Assembly: GCA_903873545.1 (NCBI GenBank)
Contig: CAIQPA010000538.1
Span: 1-7,828, forward strand
Direction of reading: 5' to 3'
From: an uncultured delta proteobacterium
GTDB lineage: Bacteria; Myxococcota_A; Bradymonadia; REDH01
DNA length: 7,828 nucleotides
In this document: positions 1 to 5,077 of the stretch, in pieces
Layout: every line of letters begins with the position of its first letter
Numbering within the stretch: position 1 is the stretch's first letter
The notes under the pieces: generated by a model
The model's input: only the letters and a program-made list of their open reading frames with translations
What the model was told of the DNA's origin: nothing
Database searches by the model: none
Position numbers and translations under genes: made by a program

Positions 1-255
1 ACGATCGTCGGCTTCGGCGAGACCCATCTGGTCTACGAGAGCGGACGCGCGCTCGACTGGTTCAAGGTAGGCTTCTCGCCTCGTAAAGCGGCGCTCACGC
101 TCTACCTCGGCGCCGATGCGCTCGACGACGCCGGCCTCATGGCGAAGCTCGGCAAGCACACCACCGGCAAGGGCTGCCTCTACCTCAAGCGGCTCGACGA
201 CGCCGACCCCGCGACCCTCGAAGCGTTGCTGCAGCGCTCCGTAGCGAGGGGCTAG
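1..255 (+). CDS. DUF1801 family protein (3' end only)
   Basis: This is the last 84 codons of a gene that begins before the window. The visible protein has the pattern I associate with the DUF1801 (YdhG-like) family: an opening GFGE segment, then SGRALDWFKVGFSPRKAALT, then KLGKHTTGKGCLYLKRL, with a short acidic end. Family members are small cytosolic proteins of about 110-150 residues with no firmly established function, so roughly a third of the protein is missing. The TAG stop at 253-255 lies in a CTAG palindrome whose other strand supplies the stop of the convergent lipoprotein gene, so the two coding regions overlap by four bases and no terminator space exists between them. The family call is from memory of the motif; the reading frame is clear. 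Confidence 0.85.
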   Translation, partial: TIVGFGETHLVYESGRALDWFKVGFSPRKAALTLYLGADALDDAGLMAKLGKHTTGKGCLYLKRLDDADPATLEALLQRSVARG

Positions 256-1787
256 CGGTCGACGACGCAGCGGCCGATGCCGTCGGTCAGTGTCACGCAG
301 AGCATGTTGCTCGGGCAGGTGTCGCCCGCACCGCAGTGGATGGAGCAGAAGTCGGGGGTGCCCGTACCGGCGGGGTCGAGGTCGCAGAAGGCGGCGAACC
401 CTGCCACCGTGTTGCAGACGCCGGTGCTCGCGCAGTTCGGCGTGCACATGCCGTAGACTGCCGTGGAGTCATACTGAAAGCAGTCCGAGGTGCCGACGCA
501 GGGCGTCGTCGGGGCCCCACAGGTGGTGTAGTTCGGCCGGTTTGCGGCGGTGTTGAAGCAGCCTCCCGCGAGGTTACCATCGGGCGTGGTGACAGGCAGC
601 GAGTCCGCGTCGAGCAGGCCGGAGCAGACCTCGCCCGTGCCGCAGCCTGTGGTGCAGTTCTCGGTCACGCAGGACTGCATGCAGGCACGCGTGCCGGCCG
701 CGCCGCGCCAGCCGCAGAAGCCGCCGGTACCGCAGGTCGCGTCTGAGGTGCAGGTCACGCCGGGGCCGGTGGCACGACCGAACTGCGAGCAGCTGTTGGC
801 ACAGGCGACCGTGCCGAAGCAGTCGGGATCGCCACAGTCGAAGAGGTCGTTGGCGTTGTCGTCGAAACCGTTGCTGCAGTCTTCGCCACCCACGGGCGCG
901 CAGGCAGGCGCGGCAGTGCAGGCGGAGTCGGCACAATCGACAAGACCGTTGCCGTTGTTGTCGCGGCCGTCGGTGCAGTTCTCGACGCAGGCCGCCAGTG
1001 CGGAGCAGTCGCTGTCGGCGCAATCGGTGCGACCATCGCCATCGTTGTCGCGACCATCGGTGCAGTTCTCGAGGCAGACCGAGAGGCCCGAGCAGTCGCT
1101 GTCGCGGCAGTCGGTCTGGCCGTCGCTGTCGTCGTCGATCCCGTTGGTGCAGTTCTCGCTCGGCGCAGCGCAGGCCGGACTGCCGGCGCAACCGCTATCG
1201 GCGCAGCCGACGGCGCCGTCGCAGTCAAAGTCGACCGTGCCACCGCACTCGGGCGTGGTCGAGCCGGCGAAGGCACGTAGGTCGCTGTCGTTGCAATCCG
1301 AACCGTCGCAGAGGTTGCCCACGCCATAACCGTCGCCGTCGTTGTCGAAGCAATCCTGGCTGGGCACGCAGTAGGTGCCGGGCGTCGGCGCATCGGGCAC
1401 CGTCGTGCAGCCAAACCCAAAGCCGCAGTCACCAGCAGTTGCGCAGGGCTGGGAGCAAAATGGGGTGGGGAAGAGGCTGCTGTCGAGGCAGAGCCCGCTC
1501 CGGCAGAGGCTGTCCTGGAAGCAGCCAAACCCGAGATCGGCGAGGCCGATCGAATCGGGGATGTCGGTGTCGGCGATGCCCGTGTCGTCGATCGTGCCCG
1601 TGTCGTCGATCGTGCCCGTATCGTTGATCGTGCCCGTGTCGGCTACGCTCCCGGTATCGGTCGAACCGCCGCCGCCACCGCCACCGCCGCCACCACCGCC
1701 ACCGCCGCGACGGGTGCTATCTTCGGAGCAGCCGACCGCGAAGAACAGGCCGGCGGCAATCAACAGGGAGGAAGCAAATCGAGACAT
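252..1787 (-). CDS. Large Cys-rich lipoprotein with poly-Gly/DTG linker and MopE-like repeats
   Basis: This is a predicted exported lipoprotein of 511 residues from the ATG at 1785-1787. A GTG at 1797-1799 would add four residues; neither start has a clear ribosome site, and the ATG gives the more ordinary signal peptide. The signal peptide ends at AVGC with the lipidated Cys at 20. Then come 14 consecutive glycines (28-41), a (D/N)DTGTI-type linker (43-75), a Cys-rich segment (89-127), and a MopE-like metal-binding motif (146-191: DNDGDGYG, DCNDSD, FDCDG). Four 28-residue ENCxxGxDxDxDG-type units follow on a 29-31 residue spacing (211-329), then a Cys-rich tail (333-507). I count 54 cysteines after the lipid Cys, nearly all likely in disulfides. 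The Asp patterns resemble calcium-binding loops. The likely role is a surface-exposed structural or binding protein; no enzyme domain is visible. It is last in a leftward gene series, 82-94 bp after the small Cys-rich lipoprotein gene. Confidence 0.88.
   Translation of the reverse strand: MSRFASSLLIAAGLFFAVGCSEDSTRRGGGGGGGGGGGGGGSTDTGSVADTGTINDTGTIDDTGTIDDTGIADTDIPDSIGLADLGFGCFQDSLCRSGLCLDSSLFPTPFCSQPCATAGDCGFGFGCTTVPDAPTPGTYCVPSQDCFDNDGDGYGVGNLCDGSDCNDSDLRAFAGSTTPECGGTVDFDCDGAVGCADSGCAGSPACAAPSENCTNGIDDDSDGQTDCRDSDCSGLSVCLENCTDGRDNDGDGRTDCADSDCSALAACVENCTDGRDNNGNGLVDCADSACTAAPACAPVGGEDCSNGFDDNANDLFDCGDPDCFGTVACANSCSQFGRATGPGVTCTSDATCGTGGFCGWRGAAGTRACMQSCVTENCTTGCGTGEVCSGLLDADSLPVTTPDGNLAGGCFNTAANRPNYTTCGAPTTPCVGTSDCFQYDSTAVYGMCTPNCASTGVCNTVAGFAAFCDLDPAGTGTPDFCSIHCGAGDTCPSNMLCVTLTDGIGRCVVDR
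801..1157 (-). repeat. Four tandem 28-residue MopE-like coding repeats
   Basis: Four diverged coding units lie at 1074-1157, 987-1070, 900-983 and 801-884 within the large lipoprotein gene. Each encodes E(N/D)C(T/S)(N/D)G, an Asp/Asn-rich D-x-D-x-D-G-like loop, DC, D and a final Cys about nine residues later. The first three are spaced at 87 bp. The fourth follows a short insertion and is the most diverged, with NDxFD replacing the loop. The pattern resembles the short metal-binding motif of MopE-type proteins and thrombospondin type-3 calcium loops. Duplication of an ancestral unit is the simplest explanation. Confidence 0.8.
1577..1641 (-). repeat. 18-bp tandem repeat encoding the DTG linker
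   Basis: On the plus strand the unit tgcccgtgtcgtcgatcg occurs at 1577-1594 and identically at 1595-1612. It recurs with two changes at 1613-1630, and its first 11 bases recur at 1631-1641. On the coding strand it encodes six-residue units of the form DDTGTI. Because 18 is divisible by three, gain or loss of a unit would keep the frame and only alter linker length. Confidence 0.85.
1665..1706 (-). repeat. GGY triplet tract encoding 14 glycines
   Basis: Fourteen consecutive GGC or GGT codons (minus strand) encode residues 28-41 of the large lipoprotein, directly after the lipidated N-terminus. The third bases are mixed, so the tract is not a perfect trinucleotide repeat. It forms a flexible spacer between the membrane anchor and the DTG linker. 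Confidence 0.9.
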
Positions 1788-1837
1788 GAAGCACCGCACG
1801 CGAGAGTCGAAGCCGCGGAAAGTGCGACCTGCACCCG

Positions 1838-1866
1838 TCTCTAACGGATCTCCCGTTTCACTCCAA
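1838..1866 (-). promoter_or_regulatory. Weak candidate promoter for the large lipoprotein gene
   Basis: In the 82-bp gap upstream of this gene, the minus strand holds TTGGAG (1861-1866), a 17-base spacer, then TAGAGA (1838-1843). Each hexamer matches only three of six sigma-70 consensus positions. A 5-bp inverted repeat (AACGG 1843-1847, CCGTT 1853-1857) lies in the spacer and touches the -10-like box. The gene could equally be read through from the upstream genes, so this is only a suggestion. Confidence 0.2.
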
Positions 1867-1881
1867 GCCGTTGCCGGCCGC

Positions 1882-2217
1882 CTACATCACGCCCTCGTCA
1901 CAGACCTCGCCGAGCGGTTCGCAGCGACAGATACAGTTCGATGCTCCCGGCCAGGCCGCGCAGCCCCGCTCTGCGATCGCAGCGGCATCGGAGCTTGCCG
2001 GGTCGCCGAGGTAGCCGGCCGGACCACAGACCCAGTCGTTGGTCTCCACGCCCAGGGCCGGCGGAACCGCCTGCAGCAGATCGTACCGGCAGCCGCAGCT
2101 CCAGAGCTCCGCCGGTGGCAGGTCGGTGTCGCTGCAGCCGGCAGCGAGAAGCGTTGATGCCGCTATGAGTGCGGCCATCGAGAACGGACGCGCCCGGTCA
2201 CGCAAGCGAGGCACCAC
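1882..2217 (-). CDS. Small Cys-rich lipoprotein, hypothetical
   Basis: This is a predicted lipoprotein of 111 residues from the GTG at 2215-2217, which overlaps the end of the upstream SDR gene by 20 bp. An ATG at 2176-2178 would give 98 residues and a 19-bp gap. I prefer the GTG form because it supplies a positively charged n-region (residues 1-10 include four Arg) before the hydrophobic stretch ending in LLAAGC (lipidated Cys28). Neither start has a strong ribosome site. The mature part of about 83 residues has eight further cysteines (41, 43, 64, 86, 95, 97, 99, 106), including a CICRC cluster near the C-terminus. This suggests a compact disulfide-bonded or metal-binding domain. I do not recognise the family. 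Its tight linkage to the SDR gene suggests co-translation. Confidence 0.75.
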   Translation of the reverse strand: MVPRLRDRARPFSMAALIAASTLLAAGCSDTDLPPAELWSCGCRYDLLQAVPPALGVETNDWVCGPAGYLGDPASSDAAAIAERGCAAWPGASNCICRCEPLGEVCDEGVM

Positions 2218-2983
2218 CGTCGACGACCAACGTCTGTCCCGTCACGTAGCCCGCTGCAGGCGAGCAGAAGTAGGCCACCGCCGCGGCGACCTCTGACGGC
2301 TCTCCCATCCGCCCCGCGGGGATTGCCGAGAGCCTCGCAGCGCGTACCTCGTCCAGCGTCAAACCCGTGCGCGCGGCGGCCTCTGTCAGCAGCTGCTCCA
2401 CCCGAACTGTGGACGTGAATCCAGGCGCCACGTTGTTAACGGTCACGCCCCGAGGCGCCCACTGCGGAGCCAGCTCGCGCACCAGCGCCACCACCGCGGG
2501 CCGCAGCGCGTTGCTCACCGTCAGCCCGGACATCGGGCGCGCGACCGTGGACGATGTGATGGTTACAACGCGCCCTTCCCCAGCCTCGCACATTGCAGCG
2601 CCGAAGTGGCGGAGGAGCCGCGCTGTCGAGAGAAAGGTCAGTTCGAAGCCTGTCCGCCAGGCCGCATCGTCGACCGCCTCGAAGCCACCCGGCGCAGGGC
2701 CTCCGGCGTTGCAGACAAGCACCTGCGGCGGCGCCGACCAGAGCGCCAGCGCGGCCTCCGCGAGCTGCCCGATGCACGAGGCCTCGGTGAGGTCGCACAC
2801 GACTCCGTCCATGCGGAGGCCAGGCGATGCAGCACGAAGCTGCGCGACCGACTCAGCCAGCGCCACACCGTCTCGCGCACACAACAGCAGCTCCATCCCC
2901 TGCGCGGCCAAGGCCTGCGCCGATGCAAAGCCGAGCCCTCGGCTCGAGGCCGTTACCAACGCTCGGCGGAGCGGCGGCCTCAC
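2198..2983 (-). CDS. SDR-family oxidoreductase lacking the YxxxK pair
   Basis: This 261-residue protein has the length of a classical short-chain dehydrogenase/reductase. Fold markers are present: a cofactor loop TASSRGLG (11-18), CARD at 35-38 with Arg37 after the second strand (suggesting NADP(H)), CDL at 63-65, CNAGG (91-95), ITSS (142-145), PG (187-188), a GRMGEPSEVA segment (224-233) and the GQTLVVDGG ending. Where classical members have Tyr-x-x-Ser-Lys, this one reads LTVSNALR (154-161), so Tyr aligns to Leu154 and Lys to Asn158. The helix Asn also looks lost (FELT, 113-116). A clade of proteins annotated as 3-oxoacyl-ACP reductases has a similar SNxxR pattern, so it may bind a dinucleotide with altered or no catalysis. 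It starts at GTG, in a GTGA overlap with the upstream gene, implying translational coupling. Substrate unknown. Confidence 0.9.
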   Translation of the reverse strand: MRPPLRRALVTASSRGLGFASAQALAAQGMELLLCARDGVALAESVAQLRAASPGLRMDGVVCDLTEASCIGQLAEAALALWSAPPQVLVCNAGGPAPGGFEAVDDAAWRTGFELTFLSTARLLRHFGAAMCEAGEGRVVTITSSTVARPMSGLTVSNALRPAVVALVRELAPQWAPRGVTVNNVAPGFTSTVRVEQLLTEAAARTGLTLDEVRAARLSAIPAGRMGEPSEVAAAVAYFCSPAAGYVTGQTLVVDGGASLA

Positions 2984-3972
2984 TTCCAGGCGGCAGGGAA
3001 GAGCGGAACAGGTACCGTCCCGTCGAGCATCGGCAGCACATCTACTGCCCCACTCTGCTCCAACGCGCTAAGCTTGGTGACCAACGAGGCGAGCTGCATC
3101 CGGTTCCGGTCGTGCCACCAGGTGAGCGGCTGGAAGCTCGGTGTCGCCAGCTTCACCTGCTCATCGGCAAAGACCGAGTCGCCAACCAACAAGAGCCGGC
3201 GCCCGCTTGGCAGCGAGACGAGCAACGCGACCTCCTCGGGGCCCGAGGCGCGGTAGGTCACCGCGACCACCGAGCCATCGTCAAAGAGGTCGTCCGATTT
3301 GCGACCGCCGAGGTAGGAGCCGCCGCCAAAAGACATCGCCGAGAGGCGGGGCCGAAGCTCCTGCGCCGACGGCAAATCGTAGGCATAGCGGTAGGGCCAG
3401 GACGACCCGGTCGAACTCGAAATCTCCCCCGAGCCGGCAAAGGCGCGGACGCTGTCGGGCAGCGAGAGCAGCCCGCCGGTGTTGTACCAGCGCATGGATG
3501 GAAGGATGACCCGGTCGACGCCCAGCGACGGGTAGAGCTGCGCCAGCGAGGTGAGGGGCTCGGAGGCCGCAAAGGGCGTCCCCACCTTCCAGCCCACGTG
3601 GCGCTCATTGTGCTCCGGCGACAGCCCTGTGCCGAAGAGAATCGTCCCCTTCGGGTGGCGGATGAGCGCCGCGCGGAAGGCCACGCGCCGCCTTCCCCAT
3701 CCGAGCCCCTGCGCGAGGTGGGTGCCGACGGTCCGCGACTCCGCTGTCTCGATGAAGGAGAGCGAGAGCTCCACCGGCTGGCTCGGCGCCGCCGGGATCG
3801 CAGGCAGCGCGACACGGCCATGGCTGAGCGAATAGGGGTAGAGCTGCGACACCTCGAGCAGCCCCCAGACCAGCCCCGCGCCGAGCAACATGCCGAGGAG
3901 GCCGCGTCTCCAGGGGAGCCGGTCGGAGGGCGCCTCTGCGGGCGAAGGAGGGAGGCTAACGTCGGTGCTCAT
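2980..3972 (-). CDS. Membrane-anchored MBL-fold protein with degenerate metal site
   Basis: This is a 330-residue protein from the ATG at 3970-3972. That start is chosen over an upstream TTG at 4006-4008 because AGGAAGG lies five bases before it. Residues 24-41 form one transmembrane helix after WRR, so the C-terminal domain should face the periplasm. The domain follows the metallo-beta-lactamase plan: HPKGTILFGTG (106-116), VILPSMRWYNTGG (155-167), a GRRLLLVGD strand (257-265) and a final loop VLPMLDG (312-318). Against the usual THxHxDHxGG motif, the ligands read Ser159, Arg161, Tyr163 and Asn164. The GHTPG position reads ASGPEE (242-247); only Asp265 is retained. Catalysis of the usual zinc type is therefore unlikely, and I infer a pseudoenzyme with a binding or structural role. 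It heads the leftward gene series and is divergent from the cytochrome genes. Confidence 0.8.
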   Translation of the reverse strand: MSTDVSLPPSPAEAPSDRLPWRRGLLGMLLGAGLVWGLLEVSQLYPYSLSHGRVALPAIPAAPSQPVELSLSFIETAESRTVGTHLAQGLGWGRRRVAFRAALIRHPKGTILFGTGLSPEHNERHVGWKVGTPFAASEPLTSLAQLYPSLGVDRVILPSMRWYNTGGLLSLPDSVRAFAGSGEISSSTGSSWPYRYAYDLPSAQELRPRLSAMSFGGGSYLGGRKSDDLFDDGSVVAVTYRASGPEEVALLVSLPSGRRLLLVGDSVFADEQVKLATPSFQPLTWWHDRNRMQLASLVTKLSALEQSGAVDVLPMLDGTVPVPLFPAAWK

Positions 3973-3977
3973 GCGCG

Positions 3978-3984
3978 CCTTCCT
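3978..3984 (-). promoter_or_regulatory. Ribosome binding site that fixes the MBL-fold start
   Basis: AGGAAGG on the minus strand sits five bases upstream of the ATG at 3970-3972. It is one of the best Shine-Dalgarno matches in the window and is the reason for rejecting the longer TTG-initiated form. Confidence 0.8.
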
Positions 3985-3997
3985 GCACCAGATGCGC

Positions 3998-4067
3998 CGC
4001 GGTTGCAAGCCGCGACAGGAGGTTTGGCCTCAACCGACGACTGTGGTAGTCGCCTTGGCGAGTCGCC
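3998..4067. promoter_or_regulatory. Divergent intergenic region with tiled inverted repeats
   Basis: The 109-bp gap 3973-4081 must carry start signals for both divergent gene sets. It contains CGCGG (3998-4002) with CCGCG (4010-4014), GAGG (4019-4022) with CCTC (4028-4031), CGACT (4038-4042) with AGTCG (4048-4052), and TCGCC (4050-4054) with GGCGA (4057-4061). TCGCC then recurs at 4063-4067, giving a second palindrome. The third and fourth stems share bases and exclude each other. I could not find a convincing sigma-70 promoter. These may be operator half-sites or a folded leader, or a by-product of high GC. Confidence 0.35.
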
Positions 4068-4081
4068 CCTCGAGGATGCCC

Positions 4082-4510
4082 ATGAACGCTCAGACTTCGA
4101 CCCCCTCGTTCACCTCCGCCCTCTGCCTCTTCCTGCTCTGCGCGGCCTCGCTGCTCGCGGGCTGCCCCGACTTCGGCGACCCGCCCGTTGTCGTCGAAGC
4201 TGCCTGCGGAACCGGCTCGGGCGCGCCTCCTTGTGACTACTGCACCGACATCAAGCCCATCTTCGATACCTCCTGCGCACGCTGCCACGGCGATGGACCG
4301 CAGGGCGGACAGTACCCCGACCTCGATGTGTATGCCGAGCGAAACGCGGGGCTTGGGAGCGTCTCTACCGACCTCGACTCATCCCTTCGCCGCATCGGCG
4401 ATGGCACCATGCCGCCGCAGGGTGGAATCGAACCGATGGTGACCGCTCGTCAGCTTGCCATCATCGAGGCATGGAAGGCCCAGGGCATGCCCGAAGGCTC
4501 CTGCAACTAG
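4082..4510 (+). CDS. Monoheme c-type cytochrome lipoprotein (142 aa)
   Basis: This is an exported, lipid-anchored cytochrome c. The ATG at 4082 is chosen because GAGG (4072-4075) lies six bases upstream; an in-frame ATG at 4076 overlaps that site. Residues 1-27 are a signal peptide ending in LLAGC, with lipidated Cys28. A short linker leads to CDYCTDIKPIFDTSC, with a single covalent heme site CARCH at 65-69 and proximal His69. The motif TMPP places Met110 as the probable sixth ligand. The end AIIEAWKAQGMP resembles the final helix of small class-I cytochromes found in myxobacteria and planctomycetes. CDYC at 51-54 lacks a following His and is not a second heme site; it may form a disulfide. 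The gene is followed after 8 bp by a second cytochrome lipoprotein, so the two are almost certainly co-transcribed. The electron partner is unknown. Confidence 0.9.
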   Translation: MNAQTSTPSFTSALCLFLLCAASLLAGCPDFGDPPVVVEAACGTGSGAPPCDYCTDIKPIFDTSCARCHGDGPQGGQYPDLDVYAERNAGLGSVSTDLDSSLRRIGDGTMPPQGGIEPMVTARQLAIIEAWKAQGMPEGSCN

Positions 4511-4518
4511 GCGATTCC

Positions 4519-5064
4519 ATGGCGCGCCTCCTCCACGCGGGCCGCCTGGTCGCCCCAGTCTGCCTTGCCCTCGCCGGCTGTCTCCCCGCCATCCCGACGG
4601 GCAGCGGCTCCGACACAGGCTCCCTCTTCGATGTAGGGCTCGCCGACCTCGGCGTGGACTTCGACACCGGCGGCACCGTCACGCCGCCAGACGGCTCTGA
4701 CGACACCGACGCAGGCTCCGGCAGCGGCCAGCCAGAACTGCCTACCCCGACGTTGGCCGAGGTCGCTTCGACGGTGCTCGTTCCTGCCTGCGGCGACTGC
4801 CACATCTCGCAGACACTGGGCAGCCTCTGGCTCGAACCCAACGCCGCGCTCCGCGACAGGCTCCTCGCAAGCTCACTCCAGGCCGCCCCCACGCCGCTTG
4901 TGACGCCCGGCGACCTCGATGCCTCCTACCTCTGGCGCAAGGTCGAAGGCAGCCACCTCGAAGCGGGCGGCCTCGGCGAGCCGATGCCACTCGCCCGCAG
5001 TCCGCTCACCGAGCTCCAGATCGACCTGCTCCGCCGCTGGATTGCGGGTGGCGCGCCGCCCTGA
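4519..5064 (+). CDS. Monoheme c-type cytochrome lipoprotein with acidic linker (181 aa)
   Basis: This is the second lipid-anchored monoheme cytochrome of the pair. The ATG at 4519 follows an AGG at 4509-4511 that overlaps the previous stop. The signal peptide ends in a perfect LAGC lipobox (Cys21). Residues 28-77 are a low-complexity Gly/Asp/Thr/Pro linker containing SDTGS and GLADLG, which would hold the heme domain away from the membrane. The domain begins near LAEVASTVLVPACGDCH, with CGDCH at 91-95 (proximal His95). The likely sixth ligand is Met156 in EPMPLARSPLT, followed by the typical ending IDLLRRWIAGGAPP. It matches the small cytochrome domains common in large-genome soil and marine bacteria. 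Its 3' end converges on the diheme-barrel gene with only nine bases between stops. A role as a donor or acceptor for that protein is inferred from position only. Confidence 0.9.
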   Translation: MARLLHAGRLVAPVCLALAGCLPAIPTGSGSDTGSLFDVGLADLGVDFDTGGTVTPPDGSDDTDAGSGSGQPELPTPTLAEVASTVLVPACGDCHISQTLGSLWLEPNAALRDRLLASSLQAAPTPLVTPGDLDASYLWRKVEGSHLEAGGLGEPMPLARSPLTELQIDLLRRWIAGGAPP

Positions 5065-5077
5065 GCAACGCGCTCAG
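5061..5077. terminator. Hairpin spanning two convergent stop codons
   Basis: CTGAGC (5061-5066), loop aacgc, GCTCAG (5072-5077) form a perfect 6-bp stem. It contains the TGA of the rightward cytochrome gene (5062-5064) and, on the other strand, the TGA of the leftward diheme-barrel gene (5074-5076). No T-run follows on either side, so it is not a classical intrinsic terminator. It may work as a bidirectional end signal or only protect transcript ends. Confidence 0.4.

Noticed and set aside
1665..1706. Poly-glycine tract as a sequencing or assembly error
   Set aside because: The codons mix GGC and GGT, the frame stays open on both sides, and poly-Gly spacers after lipoboxes are plausible in this type of lipoprotein.
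3973..4008. N-terminal extension of the MBL-like protein from a TTG codon
   Set aside because: The extension begins with a rare start and contains no signal. The ATG at 3970-3972 has AGGAAGG at ideal distance.
3995..4070. Possible tRNA-like or riboswitch fold in the divergent region
   Set aside because: Several stems exist but there is no T-arm consensus (TTCRANY), no acceptor pairing, and no match to a riboswitch class I know.
2827..4236. 469-codon open frame on the plus strand across the SDR and MBL-like genes
   Set aside because: It is Arg/Ala/Glu-rich, overlaps three better-supported genes and has no motif.
4232..4246. CDYC in the first cytochrome as a second heme site
   Set aside because: The motif is followed by Thr, not His, so it cannot be a standard CxxCH heme attachment site.
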